Assembly: GCA_035499735.1 (NCBI GenBank)
Contig: DATJYC010000033.1
Coordinates: 79,095 to 143,094 of the forward strand
Reading direction: 5' to 3'
Length of the DNA stretch: 64,000 bases
Source: VBDM01 sp035499735
GTDB lineage: Bacteria > Pseudomonadota > Gammaproteobacteria > Burkholderiales > SG8-39
Within the stretch, counting starts at the first letter, position 1; the number at the start of each line of letters is the position of its first letter. Both the position numbers and the translations under genes were made by a program. Positions 1 to 8,400 of this stretch are shown here, in pieces. Below the pieces are notes generated by a model, which was not told the origin of the DNA, ran no database searches, and saw only the letters and a program-made list of their open reading frames with translations.

Positions 1-2
1 TG

Positions 3-359
3 AATATCTCCGGCTGCATGAACGCCTGCGGCCACCACCACGTCGGACACATCGGCATACTCGGCGTCGATAAGAACGGCGAGGAGTGGTACCAGATCGA
101 GGTCGGCGGGAACCAAGGCGAGATCCGGCCCGGCGTCGGGGCGTCTCTGGGCAAGGTCATCGGTCCTTCGTTCGCCCGAGCCGAGATTCCCGACGTGATC
201 GAGAAGCTCATCGAGTGTTATCTGGCCCACCGCGACAGCAACGCCGAGCGCTTCATCGACGTGGTCCACCGCCTAGGGGCCGAGCGCTTCAAGGAAGCGG
301 TTTATGGGAACGCTGATCAAAGAGCAGCGCATCGTCGCCGACAGCTGGCGATTGCTTGA
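3..359 (+). CDS. Nitrite/sulfite reductase haemoprotein, C-terminal end (partial)
   Basis: This is the 3' end of a gene that starts before the window. The 118 visible residues open with the siroheme/4Fe-4S signature: GCMNACG supplies the C-x3-C cysteines, followed by HHHVGHIGILG. Enzymes of this family carry out six-electron reduction of sulfite to sulfide or nitrite to ammonia in the cytoplasm. The DUF934 gene and the siroheme methyltransferase gene that follow favour assimilatory sulfite reduction (CysI-like), but the fragment alone cannot separate the two substrates. The frame runs 56 bases into the next gene. Relatives normally end soon after the FKEAVYG segment, so the last dozen or so residues look like an accidental extension. 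Confidence 0.9.
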   Translation, partial: NISGCMNACGHHHVGHIGILGVDKNGEEWYQIEVGGNQGEIRPGVGASLGKVIGPSFARAEIPDVIEKLIECYLAHRDSNAERFIDVVHRLGAERFKEAVYGNADQRAAHRRRQLAIA

Positions 360-822
360 GCGCGGGCTCCAGGGCGAGCTGCCCGACGTGCCAATCCACG
401 GCGACATCGTCGTCCCGCTGGCGCTTTGGCTGGCGCGTCCTGATGCCTTTCTCGCCTACCCGGGAAGGCTGGGCGTCTGGCTGGATGCGAACGAGGGCCC
501 GGAGGCCGTCGCCGCGGACCTGCCGCGCTTCGCGCTCGTCGCCGTGAACTTCCCGAAGTTCAGCGACGGCCGCGGCTATTCGATCGCGCGGTTGCTGCGC
601 GAGCGCTACCGGTACCGGGGCGAGCTGCGCGCGATCGGCGATGTACTGCACGATCATCTGCACTTCATGAAGCAGTGCGGGTTCGACGCGTTCCTCCTGC
701 GCGGCGACCAGGATGCGCAGGCGGCGCTTTCCGCGATCGACACCTTCAGCGAGGCGTACCAGACGTCGGTGCTCAGGCCGGTGCCACTCTTCAGGCGCCG
801 CCCGGCGGCGGCGAGGCAATAG
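304..822 (+). CDS. DUF934 family protein
   Basis: A 172-residue soluble protein with the features of DUF934: an N-terminal LIKEQRIVADSWRLLE segment, a central RGYSIARLLRERY motif, then DHLHFMKQCGFDAFLL near residue 125. The family almost always lies beside sulfite reductase and sulfate-assimilation genes; its exact role is not established, and an accessory or electron-transfer role in sulfite reduction is usually inferred. The start aligns with the normal N-terminus of the family, so the unusually long overlap with the reductase frame belongs to the upstream gene, not to a wrong start here. It is followed 45 bases later by the siroheme methyltransferase gene on the same strand, consistent with one sulfur-assimilation operon. 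Confidence 0.85.
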   Translation: MGTLIKEQRIVADSWRLLERGLQGELPDVPIHGDIVVPLALWLARPDAFLAYPGRLGVWLDANEGPEAVAADLPRFALVAVNFPKFSDGRGYSIARLLRERYRYRGELRAIGDVLHDHLHFMKQCGFDAFLLRGDQDAQAALSAIDTFSEAYQTSVLRPVPLFRRRPAAARQ

Positions 823-867
823 CGATCCCATGCGACGGAGGCTCGAAGCCGGCTGCGGGGAGGCCGA

Positions 868-1655
868 ATGAAAGGGCGTGTCTACCTGATAGGCGCCGGC
901 CCGGGGGCGCCGGACCTGCTGACGCTGCGCGCGGCTGATGTGCTGCGCCGGGCAGATGTGATCTTCCACGACTCGCTCGTGCACGGCGATACGCTCGCGC
1001 TCGCGTGGCGGGCAAAGAAGTTCGCGGTCGGCAAGCGCTCCGGGCGTCGCTCGACCGCGCAGCAGTTCATCAACAAGCGCCTGGTGGACGCCGCGCACAG
1101 GCACGACGTGGTGGTGCGCCTGAAGGGCGGCGATCCCCTGCTATTCGGCCGCGCGCAGGAGGAGATTGAGGCCCTGCGCCGCGCGGGCGTCGATTTCGAG
1201 ATCGTTCCGGGAGTGACCGCCGCAACCGCCGCCGCCGCGGAGCTCGGCGTCTCGCTCACGCGGCGGGGCTTGAGCCGGCACGTGGTCTTGGTCACCCCCC
1301 GCGCCGCCGAGGGCGAGCGCGCAAACGACTGGGCCGCCGCGGTGCTCGCCGCCGATACCGCGGTGCTCTACATGGGCGCGGGGCTCGCCGAGTCGATCGC
1401 CGCCGATCTCGTCGCGCGCGGCATGCGTGCCGACACGCCGGTCGCGCTGGTAGAGAACGCTTCCCTGCCCGGACGCGTCGCAGTGATCGGAACGCTCGCG
1501 AACCTTTCCGCGCTAGTCCGGCGAGGCGGCGACGGACCGGTCACCGTTCTGATCGGCGAAGTGCTGAAGGAAAGCGCGGCGACGTCGAGAACCCGGAGGA
1601 GCTCGGCAACCTCGTGCAGCAGCTGGAGAATCCCTACCTCGGCACGCCCCGCTGA
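868..1655 (+). CDS. cobA: Uroporphyrinogen-III C-methyltransferase, frameshifted near the 3' end
   Basis: SAM-dependent methyltransferase that converts uroporphyrinogen III to precorrin-2 for siroheme, the cofactor of the reductase encoded upstream. Family signatures are present: VYLIGAGPGAPDLLT at the N-terminus, LKGGDPLLFGR near residue 90, and PGVTAATAAAAELG near 115. The recognisable domain ends at GPVTVLIGEVLKE, about residue 235. From there the frame is doubtful: read straight through, it runs antisense over dsbB to base 1824. The -1 frame instead gives a GC3-rich tail (NPEELGNLVQQLENPYLG, 23 of 24 third positions G or C from 1581) that stops at 1655, four bases before the dsbB stop. 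I therefore infer a single missing base near 1565-1580 and give the end in that frame. Confidence 0.85.
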
Positions 1656-1659
1656 CCGC

Positions 1660-2163
1660 TCAGTCGCGCAGGGCGAGCACGACGGCGAATATCGCGAACG
1701 CCAGGAACGCGACGAGCGTCCACTCGGGGATGCTGAACGACAGGAAGGTCCAGTCGACCTTCCCGCACTCACCCGACCCGCGCAGGATGCGTCCCAGCGA
1801 CTTGACCGGGCCGAACGTCGATAACATGAAATCGAGGCTTGGCCCGCAGGCCGGGCGCTGATCCTCCGGGAGGTGCTGGATCCAGGTGTGACGCGCCGCG
1901 ATGGCGGCGCCCGTCGCCGCGAACAGCGCGATCACGCCCGCGTAGATACCCGCCCCCGCCGGCCGCGTCGGGTTGTGCAGGGCGGCGACGAGAAAGGCGA
2001 GCCCGGTGGCGAGCAGCACGATGCGCTGAAGGATGCACAGCGGGCAGGGCTCCAGGCCGAGGGCGAACTGAAGGTAGTAGCCGAAGCCGAGCATCCCGGC
2101 GCAGGCAAGGAAGCCCGCAAGGTTGCCCGCTTTTCGCGAGAAGGGCGGCATGGCCATCGTCAT
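1660..2163 (-). CDS. dsbB: Disulfide bond formation protein DsbB
   Basis: Inner-membrane quinone reductase that reoxidises DsbA in the periplasm. The 167-residue length fits the family (about 160-180). Four membrane segments can be followed, with the first redox pair in LEPCPLCILQR after the first helix and the second periplasmic cysteines in PACGPSLDF and GECGKVDW. I chose the start at 2163 (MTMAMPPFSRK); the frame is open upstream to 2499 but that stretch does not look like protein. ATG codons at 2157 and 2181 are alternatives. There is no clear Shine-Dalgarno sequence; a -10-like TAGGCT lies eight bases upstream. Its 3' end faces cobA with a four-base gap. Confidence 0.93.
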   Translation of the reverse strand: MTMAMPPFSRKAGNLAGFLACAGMLGFGYYLQFALGLEPCPLCILQRIVLLATGLAFLVAALHNPTRPAGAGIYAGVIALFAATGAAIAARHTWIQHLPEDQRPACGPSLDFMLSTFGPVKSLGRILRGSGECGKVDWTFLSFSIPEWTLVAFLAFAIFAVVLALRD

Positions 2164-2171
2164 CGTGTAAG

Positions 2172-2177
2172 AGCCTA
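2172..2177 (-). promoter_or_regulatory. -10-like hexamer next to the dsbB start
   Basis: TAGGCT on the minus strand ends eight bases before the dsbB ATG and would place transcription start at or beside the start codon. No -35 element is obvious. It is one of a series of such elements in this window (see findings). Confidence 0.3.
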
Positions 2178-2272
2178 ACATTCCCGGGTTCTTTCGGTTT
2201 TCGCCGGTCCCGCGGCTGTTCCTTTGACCGGGGCACTCGCCGTACGTTCCGACGGCGCCGCCTGCCATTAGA

Positions 2273-2947
2273 ATGAAGCTCGCTTCAAGGGACCCGGAAT
2301 TGAAACCGCATTTCGCCCGCCGCGAGGACCTGGGACTCAGCAAGGCCGAGTTTGCCGTGCTGAGGCGCCTGCGCACGCCGCAGAAGATCCAAAAATTCCT
2401 CGACCGGATGTCCCCGAATTTCGAGACGCAGGGACAGACCTGCCTGTCGGTGCGCGAGGTGCTGCGCCAGCGGCGCGCACACTGCATCGAGGGCGCCATG
2501 CTCGCCGCCTGCGCGCTCTGGGTGCACGGCGAGCCGCCGCTGCTCCTCGATCTGCGGGCCGAGCGCGATTACGACCATGTTGTGGCGCTGTTCCGGCGCG
2601 GTCGTTGCTGGGGCGCAATCTCGAAGACCAATCCCGCCGTGCTGCGCTGGCGCGACCCGGTGTACCGCAGCCTGCGCGAGCTCGCGATGTCCTACCTGCA
2701 TGAATACGCGAACAAGCGCCACCAAAAGACCCTTCGCAGCTACGCCGGGCCCTTCGACTTGCGGCGGTTCGATCCCGGTCTGTGGATCACGAACAAGAAG
2801 AACTGCTGGGAGGTCGGCGCAACGCTCGACGACCTGCGGCACTGCTCCCTCCTCACGCGCCGGCAGGCGCGCGGGCTGCGGCTGCGCGACGCCGTGGAGC
2901 GCAAGGCGGACGCCGTGCTCGAGCACCGACCGCCGCGTAGGTCCTAG
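2273..2947 (+). CDS. Transglutaminase-like protein of unknown role
   Basis: A 224-residue soluble protein with no signal peptide. The middle has the Cys...His order of the transglutaminase-like fold: RRAHCIEGAMLAACALW (Cys near residue 71, at the start of a helix), then a strand-like LLLDLRAERDYDHVVALF with the candidate His near residue 101, then AISKTNPAVLRWRDPVY as a possible third-residue region. I infer a papain/transglutaminase-like hydrolase or a binding protein built on that fold; no substrate can be named. It diverges from dsbB and converges with the FAD monooxygenase, stopping one base before it. A TAGAAT -10-like element overlaps the annotated ATG, so the true start could be further in, for example the TTG near 2300. 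Confidence 0.7.
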   Translation: MKLASRDPELKPHFARREDLGLSKAEFAVLRRLRTPQKIQKFLDRMSPNFETQGQTCLSVREVLRQRRAHCIEGAMLAACALWVHGEPPLLLDLRAERDYDHVVALFRRGRCWGAISKTNPAVLRWRDPVYRSLRELAMSYLHEYANKRHQKTLRSYAGPFDLRRFDPGLWITNKKNCWEVGATLDDLRHCSLLTRRQARGLRLRDAVERKADAVLEHRPPRRS

Positions 2948-4135
2948 CTAGACGATCCTCGCGGCCTTGCGCACGCTCTCGATGAGGGAGGTGCGCATGA
3001 GGAATTGCTTGTGCAGCCGCGGATCGTCGGCGGAGCGCCGCAGCTCGTCGAAGTTGGCCTGCCTGACCTTCGGGTCGCGCTCCTCCAGCCTTTTCTTGTT
3101 GACCACGGTCTGCTGCTGGACGTACTCGATGTTGAGTGGCCGGCGGCGCCGCTCGTAGCGGTCGAGCATCTCCTCCCCCGCCCCGCCGCGCGCAACGAGG
3201 TCGAGGGTCTCCGCAAGCTCCACCGCATCGTGGATTCCGCAGTTGAGGCCCAGGCCTCCGACGGGATTGTTCACGTGCGCCGCGTCGCCCGCGAGAAACA
3301 CCCGGCCCCTCCGGAAGAACTTCGCCACGCGCTGGTGCACCCGGTAGATGTTGCGGTGGACGATGGACTCCATCGGGTGGTCCTGCCACAGCCTGCTCAT
3401 CCGGCGCTGCGCCGCTGCGTCGGAAAATGCCTCCTCGTCGGTCTCGCTGTCCCGCGCCGGGAATACGGCGCGCCAGCGTCCCTTGAGATCTTCGCCCATT
3501 ACCCTGAACAGGTTGGTCCACTCTTCGGGATCGGAGATATAGCTGCGTGCGCAGCAGCCGAGCGCGTCCGCGAAGTCGAAGAGCGACGTCAGCACGAGGA
3601 ATCTCTCGGGCCAGGTGTAGCCCTCGAATTCGATGCCGAGGCACTTGCGCACGGTGCTGCGCCCGCCGTCGCACCCGATGACGTAGTCGAAGGCGGGCTC
3701 CCCGGCGAGCCGGACGCCCCTCCCGTCCTGCGCGAGATCCGTGACCGCCGCTCCAAGCCGGACCTCAACGTTCGGCATCGCGGCGAGGCGCCGCAGCCCG
3801 ATCTCGCAGAGCTTGTGCTGCTCGGTCTGGACCACGTAGGGATACGGCGTCTCGTCGCGCAGCACGTCGTGGTCGAACTCGGCGACCAGGGTCCCCGTCG
3901 CTCCGTCCCAGAACTGGAAATGCCGGGCGACGAGGCCGAGCGACCGGAACTCCTCGAGCAGCCCGAGCCCGGCGAGCATCTCGAGCGTCGAGGGATGGGT
4001 AGTCGCGGCGCGCGGGCTGTGGTCGATCGAGCGCTCGGCCTCGAGGAGCGTAACGCTCATTCCGCGCTGCGCGCAGGCGAGCGCCGCGACCACCCCGACC
4101 GGCCCCGCGCCGACGATCCCGACCCGCGTCTCCAC
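2948..4135 (-). CDS. FAD-dependent monooxygenase (phenol hydroxylase/MhpA type)
   Basis: A 395-residue flavoprotein of the class A aromatic hydroxylase fold. The N-terminal dinucleotide-binding motif is VGIVGAGPVGVVAALA; YVIGCDGGRSTVRK near residue 160 is the DG motif that contacts FAD and NAD(P)H; RGRVFLAGDAAHVNNPVGG near residue 275 is the GD motif binding the flavin ribityl chain. Such enzymes hydroxylate phenolic or polyketide-like compounds using NAD(P)H and O2. It starts 13 bases after the RND pump stop and is transcribed with it, so I infer it is the last gene of the efflux operon and may act on the same compound that the pump exports or the TetR protein senses. The substrate is unknown. 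Confidence 0.88.
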   Translation of the reverse strand: METRVGIVGAGPVGVVAALACAQRGMSVTLLEAERSIDHSPRAATTHPSTLEMLAGLGLLEEFRSLGLVARHFQFWDGATGTLVAEFDHDVLRDETPYPYVVQTEQHKLCEIGLRRLAAMPNVEVRLGAAVTDLAQDGRGVRLAGEPAFDYVIGCDGGRSTVRKCLGIEFEGYTWPERFLVLTSLFDFADALGCCARSYISDPEEWTNLFRVMGEDLKGRWRAVFPARDSETDEEAFSDAAAQRRMSRLWQDHPMESIVHRNIYRVHQRVAKFFRRGRVFLAGDAAHVNNPVGGLGLNCGIHDAVELAETLDLVARGGAGEEMLDRYERRRRPLNIEYVQQQTVVNKKRLEERDPKVRQANFDELRRSADDPRLHKQFLMRTSLIESVRKAARIV

Positions 4136-4148
4136 CCGGGCCCGATCG

Positions 4149-7100
4149 TCAGCGTGCGGCCGGCAGCGCTTCGACCGTGGGCCGCTTCGAGTGGTCCGCC
4201 GCGACCAGGACGTACATCGCGGGAACGACGAACAGCGTGAACAGCGTGCCGATCGCGATGCCCGTGGCGATCACCAGCCCCATGTTGAAGCGACTCACTG
4301 CGCCTGCCCCGCTCGCAATCAGCAGCGGGACGACGCCGAGGACCATCGCCCCCGTGGTCATCAGGATCGGACGCAGCCGGATGCCCGCGGCCTTTTCGAC
4401 GGCCTCGCGCTTGCCGAGCCCCTGCTTCTGCAGGTTGTTCGCGAACTCCACGATAAGAATGCCGTGCTTGCTGATGAGCCCGATCAGGGTGACCAGCCCC
4501 ACCTGCGTATAGATGTTGAGGCTCGCACCGCCGATCCCCAGGCTGACGAAGATCAGCGCTCCGCAGATCGACATCGGCACCGAGATCAGGATGATGATCG
4601 GGTCGCGGAAGCTCTCGAACTGCGCCGAGAGCGCGAGGAAGATTATGACCAGCGCGAACGCCAGGGTCGCGAGCAGCGCGCTCGACTCCTGCACGAACTG
4701 CCGCGACGGGCCGGAGTAGTCCACCGAATAGCCCTGAGGCAGCGTCCGCTTCGCGAGATTCTGCATGTAGGCGATCGCGTCGCCCTGCGTCACCCCGGGG
4801 AAAGGCACGCCCGAGACCGTCGCCGCGTTCTGCTGCTGGAAGCGGTTGAGCGCTTGCGGCACCGTGGTCGTCGTGATGTGCACGACCGTCGAGAGCGGGA
4901 TGGAGTCGCCGTTGGCCACGCGGATGTAGGTGCTGTTCAGCTGGCTCGCGTTCAGTCGGTCGGCCTGCTGCACCTGCGGTATGACCTTGTAGGCGCGGTC
5001 GTGGAAGCTGAAGTAGTTCACGTAGCCGCCGCCGAGAAGCGAGGACAGGGCGCTGCCCACGTCTTTCATGGTCAGGCCGAGCTGCGCGGTCAGCTCGCGG
5101 TCGATGGTGATCGTCGACTGCGGCAGGTCGTACCTCAGGTCGTTGTCGAGGAAGATGAAATTGCCGCTTTTCTGCGCTTCCTGGAAGAAGGCCACGGCGA
5201 CATCGTTCAGCCGCTCGAAGGGCTCGGTAGTCTGGATCACGAACTGCACCGGGAAGCCAAACGCTCCGGGGAGCGGTGGCGGCTGGAAGGCAGCGGCGCG
5301 CAGGCCTGCGATGTGGCCGAGCTCGTTCTGCACGATGGGCTGCAGCTGCGCGGTGGTGAGCTTGCGCTCGTTCCAGGGCTTCATCACCATGCCGGCGATG
5401 ATCTGTCCCGGGACGTCGATCTGGAACACGTGGTCGGTCTCCGCGTGCTTCACGAAGATCTCGTAGATCTGCCGCGTGTAGAGCTGCCTCTGCTCCAGCG
5501 TCGAATTCGGCGCGCCTGTTGCGGAGCTGATGATGATGCCCTGGTCCTCGGGCGGCGCGAGCTCGGACTTGGCCGTGGCATAGAGGAAGTAGATGCTCCC
5601 CAGCACGATGGCCGAGAACACCGCAGTCACCGGAACGTAGTTCAGCGTCCGGTGCAGGAAGCCCTCGTAGCGTTTGTGAAAGGAATCGAAAATGTGATCC
5701 AGTAGGAGGACAAGCTTCGCGTCCCAGGTCCTGAGCGTGGGGTCGTGGGGCTTGAGCAGCCGGCCGCACATCATGGGCGACAGCGTGAGCGCGATGACCG
5801 CAGAGACCGTGACCGCGCCCACCAGCGTCACCGCGAATTCGGTAAACAGCGCCCCAGTCAGCCCCGTGAGAAAGATGATCGGGACGTAGACAGCCACCAG
5901 CACGATGGTCATCGCGATGATCGGGTTGGCGAGCTCGCGCGCCGCCTGGATGGCGGCTTGGGCCGGCTTCATGCCCTCCTCGAGGTGGCGGTTTACGTTC
6001 TCCACCACGATGATCGCGTCGTCCACGACCAGGCCGATCGCGAGCACCAGCGCGAGCAGCGTCAGCAGGTTGATCGAGTATCCCAGCACGAGCATCAGCG
6101 TGAAGGTCCCCACCAGCGACAGCGGGATCGCCACGGTGGGAATCACCACCGACCTGATCGATCCCAGGAAGGCGAACACCACGAGCGTGACGATGACCAG
6201 CGCCTCGCCGAGGGTCCAGATGACCTCCTCGATCGCGCTGTTAACAAACTTGGTCGAGTCGTAGACGATCTCGCCGTCCAGCCCCTGGGGCAGCTGGGTC
6301 TTGATGTCGGGAAAGACGTTGCGCACGCGCGCGATGACCTCGAGCAGGTTCGCCGCGGGAGCAATGTTGATGCCGATGTAGACCGCCTTCTTTCCGTCGA
6401 AGCCGACTTCGGATTCGTAGTCCTCGGCACCGAGCGTCACGTTGGCGACATCCCCGAGCCGCACCACTGCGCCCCCCTGCTGCTTGACGACGAGCTTGCG
6501 GAACTCGTCGACCGACTTGAGATTCGTCGACGCCGTGAGATTGACTTGCACCATCTGGCCCTTGGTATTGCCGACCGCCGAAAGGAAATTGTTCGCCGCG
6601 AGGGCGTTGCTGATGTCAGCCGCGGTCAGCCCGTACGCTGCCAGCTTGTCCGGATCGAGCCAGGCGCGCATCGCGAACAGCTTTCCTCCAAGTATTTCCG
6701 CGGTCTGCACGCCCTCGACCGCCTGCAGCTTGGGCTGGACGACACGGATCAGGTAGTCGGTGATCTGGTTGGCGTTAAGCACGTTGCTCGCAAAGCCGAT
6801 ATACATCGCCGCGACCGTCTGCCCGACCTTCACGGTGAGCACGGGCTGCTGCGAACCCGGCGGCAGCTGGTTCAGCACCGCGTTCACCTTGGTGTTGATC
6901 TCGGTGAGCGCCTTGTCGACGTCGTAGTTCAGGCGCAGCGCTGCGGTGATCACGCTCACGCTCTGGCGGCTGACCGAGCTCATGTAGTCGATGCCGTTCG
7001 CCTGCGCGATCGAGTTCTCGAGCGGCGTGGTGATGAATCCAGCCACGAGGGACGGGTCGGCTCCGAAATAGGTGGTCGTCACGGTGACCACCGCGTTCTC

Positions 7101-7223
7101 CGTGCGCGGGTACTGCAGCACTGGCAGCAGCGCGATCGAGCGCAGCCCCAGTACCAGCAGCGTGAGGCTCACGACCGTGGCGAGGACCGGCCGCTCGACG
7201 AAGATGTCGGTGAATTTCCTCAT
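4149..7223 (-). CDS. RND-family efflux pump permease (HAE1 type)
   Basis: A 1024-residue inner-membrane proton-driven exporter, the usual length of AcrB/MexB-type pumps. It starts with the classic MRKFTDIFVERPVLATVVSL helix 1. Near residue 400 the fourth membrane segment carries the proton-relay pair in GLVVDDAIIVVENV. The two large periplasmic loops and the internal duplication (12 membrane helices) are evident. It lies ten bases downstream of its membrane-fusion partner and 13 bases upstream of the monooxygenase gene. It should form a tripartite complex with the adaptor and the outer-membrane lipoprotein of the same operon. Substrate is not readable from sequence; the operon's TetR gene suggests a hydrophobic or aromatic inducer. 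Confidence 0.96.
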   Translation of the reverse strand: MRKFTDIFVERPVLATVVSLTLLVLGLRSIALLPVLQYPRTENAVVTVTTTYFGADPSLVAGFITTPLENSIAQANGIDYMSSVSRQSVSVITAALRLNYDVDKALTEINTKVNAVLNQLPPGSQQPVLTVKVGQTVAAMYIGFASNVLNANQITDYLIRVVQPKLQAVEGVQTAEILGGKLFAMRAWLDPDKLAAYGLTAADISNALAANNFLSAVGNTKGQMVQVNLTASTNLKSVDEFRKLVVKQQGGAVVRLGDVANVTLGAEDYESEVGFDGKKAVYIGINIAPAANLLEVIARVRNVFPDIKTQLPQGLDGEIVYDSTKFVNSAIEEVIWTLGEALVIVTLVVFAFLGSIRSVVIPTVAIPLSLVGTFTLMLVLGYSINLLTLLALVLAIGLVVDDAIIVVENVNRHLEEGMKPAQAAIQAARELANPIIAMTIVLVAVYVPIIFLTGLTGALFTEFAVTLVGAVTVSAVIALTLSPMMCGRLLKPHDPTLRTWDAKLVLLLDHIFDSFHKRYEGFLHRTLNYVPVTAVFSAIVLGSIYFLYATAKSELAPPEDQGIIISSATGAPNSTLEQRQLYTRQIYEIFVKHAETDHVFQIDVPGQIIAGMVMKPWNERKLTTAQLQPIVQNELGHIAGLRAAAFQPPPLPGAFGFPVQFVIQTTEPFERLNDVAVAFFQEAQKSGNFIFLDNDLRYDLPQSTITIDRELTAQLGLTMKDVGSALSSLLGGGYVNYFSFHDRAYKVIPQVQQADRLNASQLNSTYIRVANGDSIPLSTVVHITTTTVPQALNRFQQQNAATVSGVPFPGVTQGDAIAYMQNLAKRTLPQGYSVDYSGPSRQFVQESSALLATLAFALVIIFLALSAQFESFRDPIIILISVPMSICGALIFVSLGIGGASLNIYTQVGLVTLIGLISKHGILIVEFANNLQKQGLGKREAVEKAAGIRLRPILMTTGAMVLGVVPLLIASGAGAVSRFNMGLVIATGIAIGTLFTLFVVPAMYVLVAADHSKRPTVEALPAAR

Positions 7224-7233
7224 GTCCGCTCCA

Positions 7234-8367
7234 TCACTGGTCCCTGGGCCTGGGCGCGGGGTTGTTGGCGGGCTGGACCGCGTTGTTGACGATCACCGGC
7301 ACGCCCGAGCGCAGCTTGATCTGGCCGGCCGTGACCACGGTGTCTCCCTCCTTGATGCCCGAGAGGATCGCGACCTGGTCGCCGCGGGTCGGGCCCGTGG
7401 TGACGAACTTCTGCTGGGCGACGAGCGAGCTCGGCTTGCCGTCCACGGCGGGCTGCTCCTCCACCACGAACACGGTGTCGCCGTAGGGGTTGTAGCTCAC
7501 GGCAGTCTGCGGCAGCGTGATCCGCCGCTGCGGGTCGCCGAAAGCGATGCTCACGGTCGCGAACATGCCCGGCAGCAGGGTCTTCTTCGGGTTGCGCACG
7601 GTCGCGCGCACCAGCACGTTGCGCGTCGCGGGATCCACCTTGGGGTCGATCGAGCTGATTTCGCCCGAGAACTGCTGGGCGGGAAAAGCGTCGGTGCTGA
7701 GCGTCACCTTCTGCTTCAGGGCGACCGTGCCGAGCGATTTCTGGGGCGCATAGAAGTCCACGAAGACCGGGTCGAGCGACTGCAGCGTCACCAGCTTGGT
7801 GCCCGCGGTAACGTATTGCCCGAGGTCCACGGCGCGAACACCCAGGCGTCCCGCGAAGGGCGCGCGGATGAGCTTCTTGTTCACCAGGGCGCGCTGCTCG
7901 GCGACCTGTGCCTTCGCGCTCTTCAGCGTGGCCGCGTCGGCGTCGACCACCGCTTGGCTCACCGCCTGGATCGCCAGCTGCTTCTTGTCGCGCTCGTAGT
8001 TGGCCTCGGCGAGCTCCACCGCCGCTTCCAGCGACTGCAGCCTCGCGACGTCCGCTTCGTTGTTGAGCTGCACCAGGGGCGCGCCTTCCGCGACCCCCTG
8101 GCTCGACTGGAAATGGATCGCTGTGATCACCCCGGGTACCTCGGGCGCGATGTCCGAGCCGCGCACCGCGCGCAGCGTCCCCACAGCCTGGAACGCACCC
8201 TGCCATTCGGAGGACTCGGCCTTGGTCGTCGAAACCGTCTGCGGCGGGATCACGCCTACCGGGATAAACTTGCGCAACATCGCAGGTTTCACGACGAGCT
8301 GGAAGGTCAGTATCCCGCCGAAGACGAGCCCGGCGGCGATCAGCATGATGATCATTCGTTTGGTCAT
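7234..8367 (-). CDS. RND efflux periplasmic adaptor (membrane fusion protein)
   Basis: A 377-residue adaptor that links the inner-membrane pump to the outer-membrane channel. It has one N-terminal membrane anchor (IIMLIAAGLVFGGILTF), a biotinyl-lipoyl-like strand pair around VIPPQTV and GSDIAPEVPGVITAIHFQ, a short alpha-helical hairpin (residues about 100-160) and a beta-barrel half with FAGRLGVRAVDLGQYV near residue 170. No lipobox is seen, so it is likely anchored by the transmembrane helix. The gene follows the outer-membrane gene by 33 bases and precedes the pump by ten, consistent with one transcript. Confidence 0.94.
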   Translation of the reverse strand: MTKRMIIMLIAAGLVFGGILTFQLVVKPAMLRKFIPVGVIPPQTVSTTKAESSEWQGAFQAVGTLRAVRGSDIAPEVPGVITAIHFQSSQGVAEGAPLVQLNNEADVARLQSLEAAVELAEANYERDKKQLAIQAVSQAVVDADAATLKSAKAQVAEQRALVNKKLIRAPFAGRLGVRAVDLGQYVTAGTKLVTLQSLDPVFVDFYAPQKSLGTVALKQKVTLSTDAFPAQQFSGEISSIDPKVDPATRNVLVRATVRNPKKTLLPGMFATVSIAFGDPQRRITLPQTAVSYNPYGDTVFVVEEQPAVDGKPSSLVAQQKFVTTGPTRGDQVAILSGIKEGDTVVTAGQIKLRSGVPVIVNNAVQPANNPAPRPRDQ

Positions 8368-8400
8368 GAGATGCGGCTCCTCGAGTTCTTTCCCGCTCTT

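Noticed and set aside
1565..1580. Programmed -1 ribosomal frameshift in cobA
   Set aside because: No X-XXY-YYZ slippery heptamer is in register with the zero frame and no downstream stimulator stands out; an indel is simpler.
1656..1824. 318-residue version of CobA
   Set aside because: The extra tail is antisense to dsbB and not protein-like; the -1 frame ending at 1655 explains the gene better.
4191..5705. Long plus-strand frames opposite the RND pump (also 5745-7289 and 7072-9501)
   Set aside because: Highly charged Arg/His/Asp-rich translations with no motif; they are shadows of the efflux genes.
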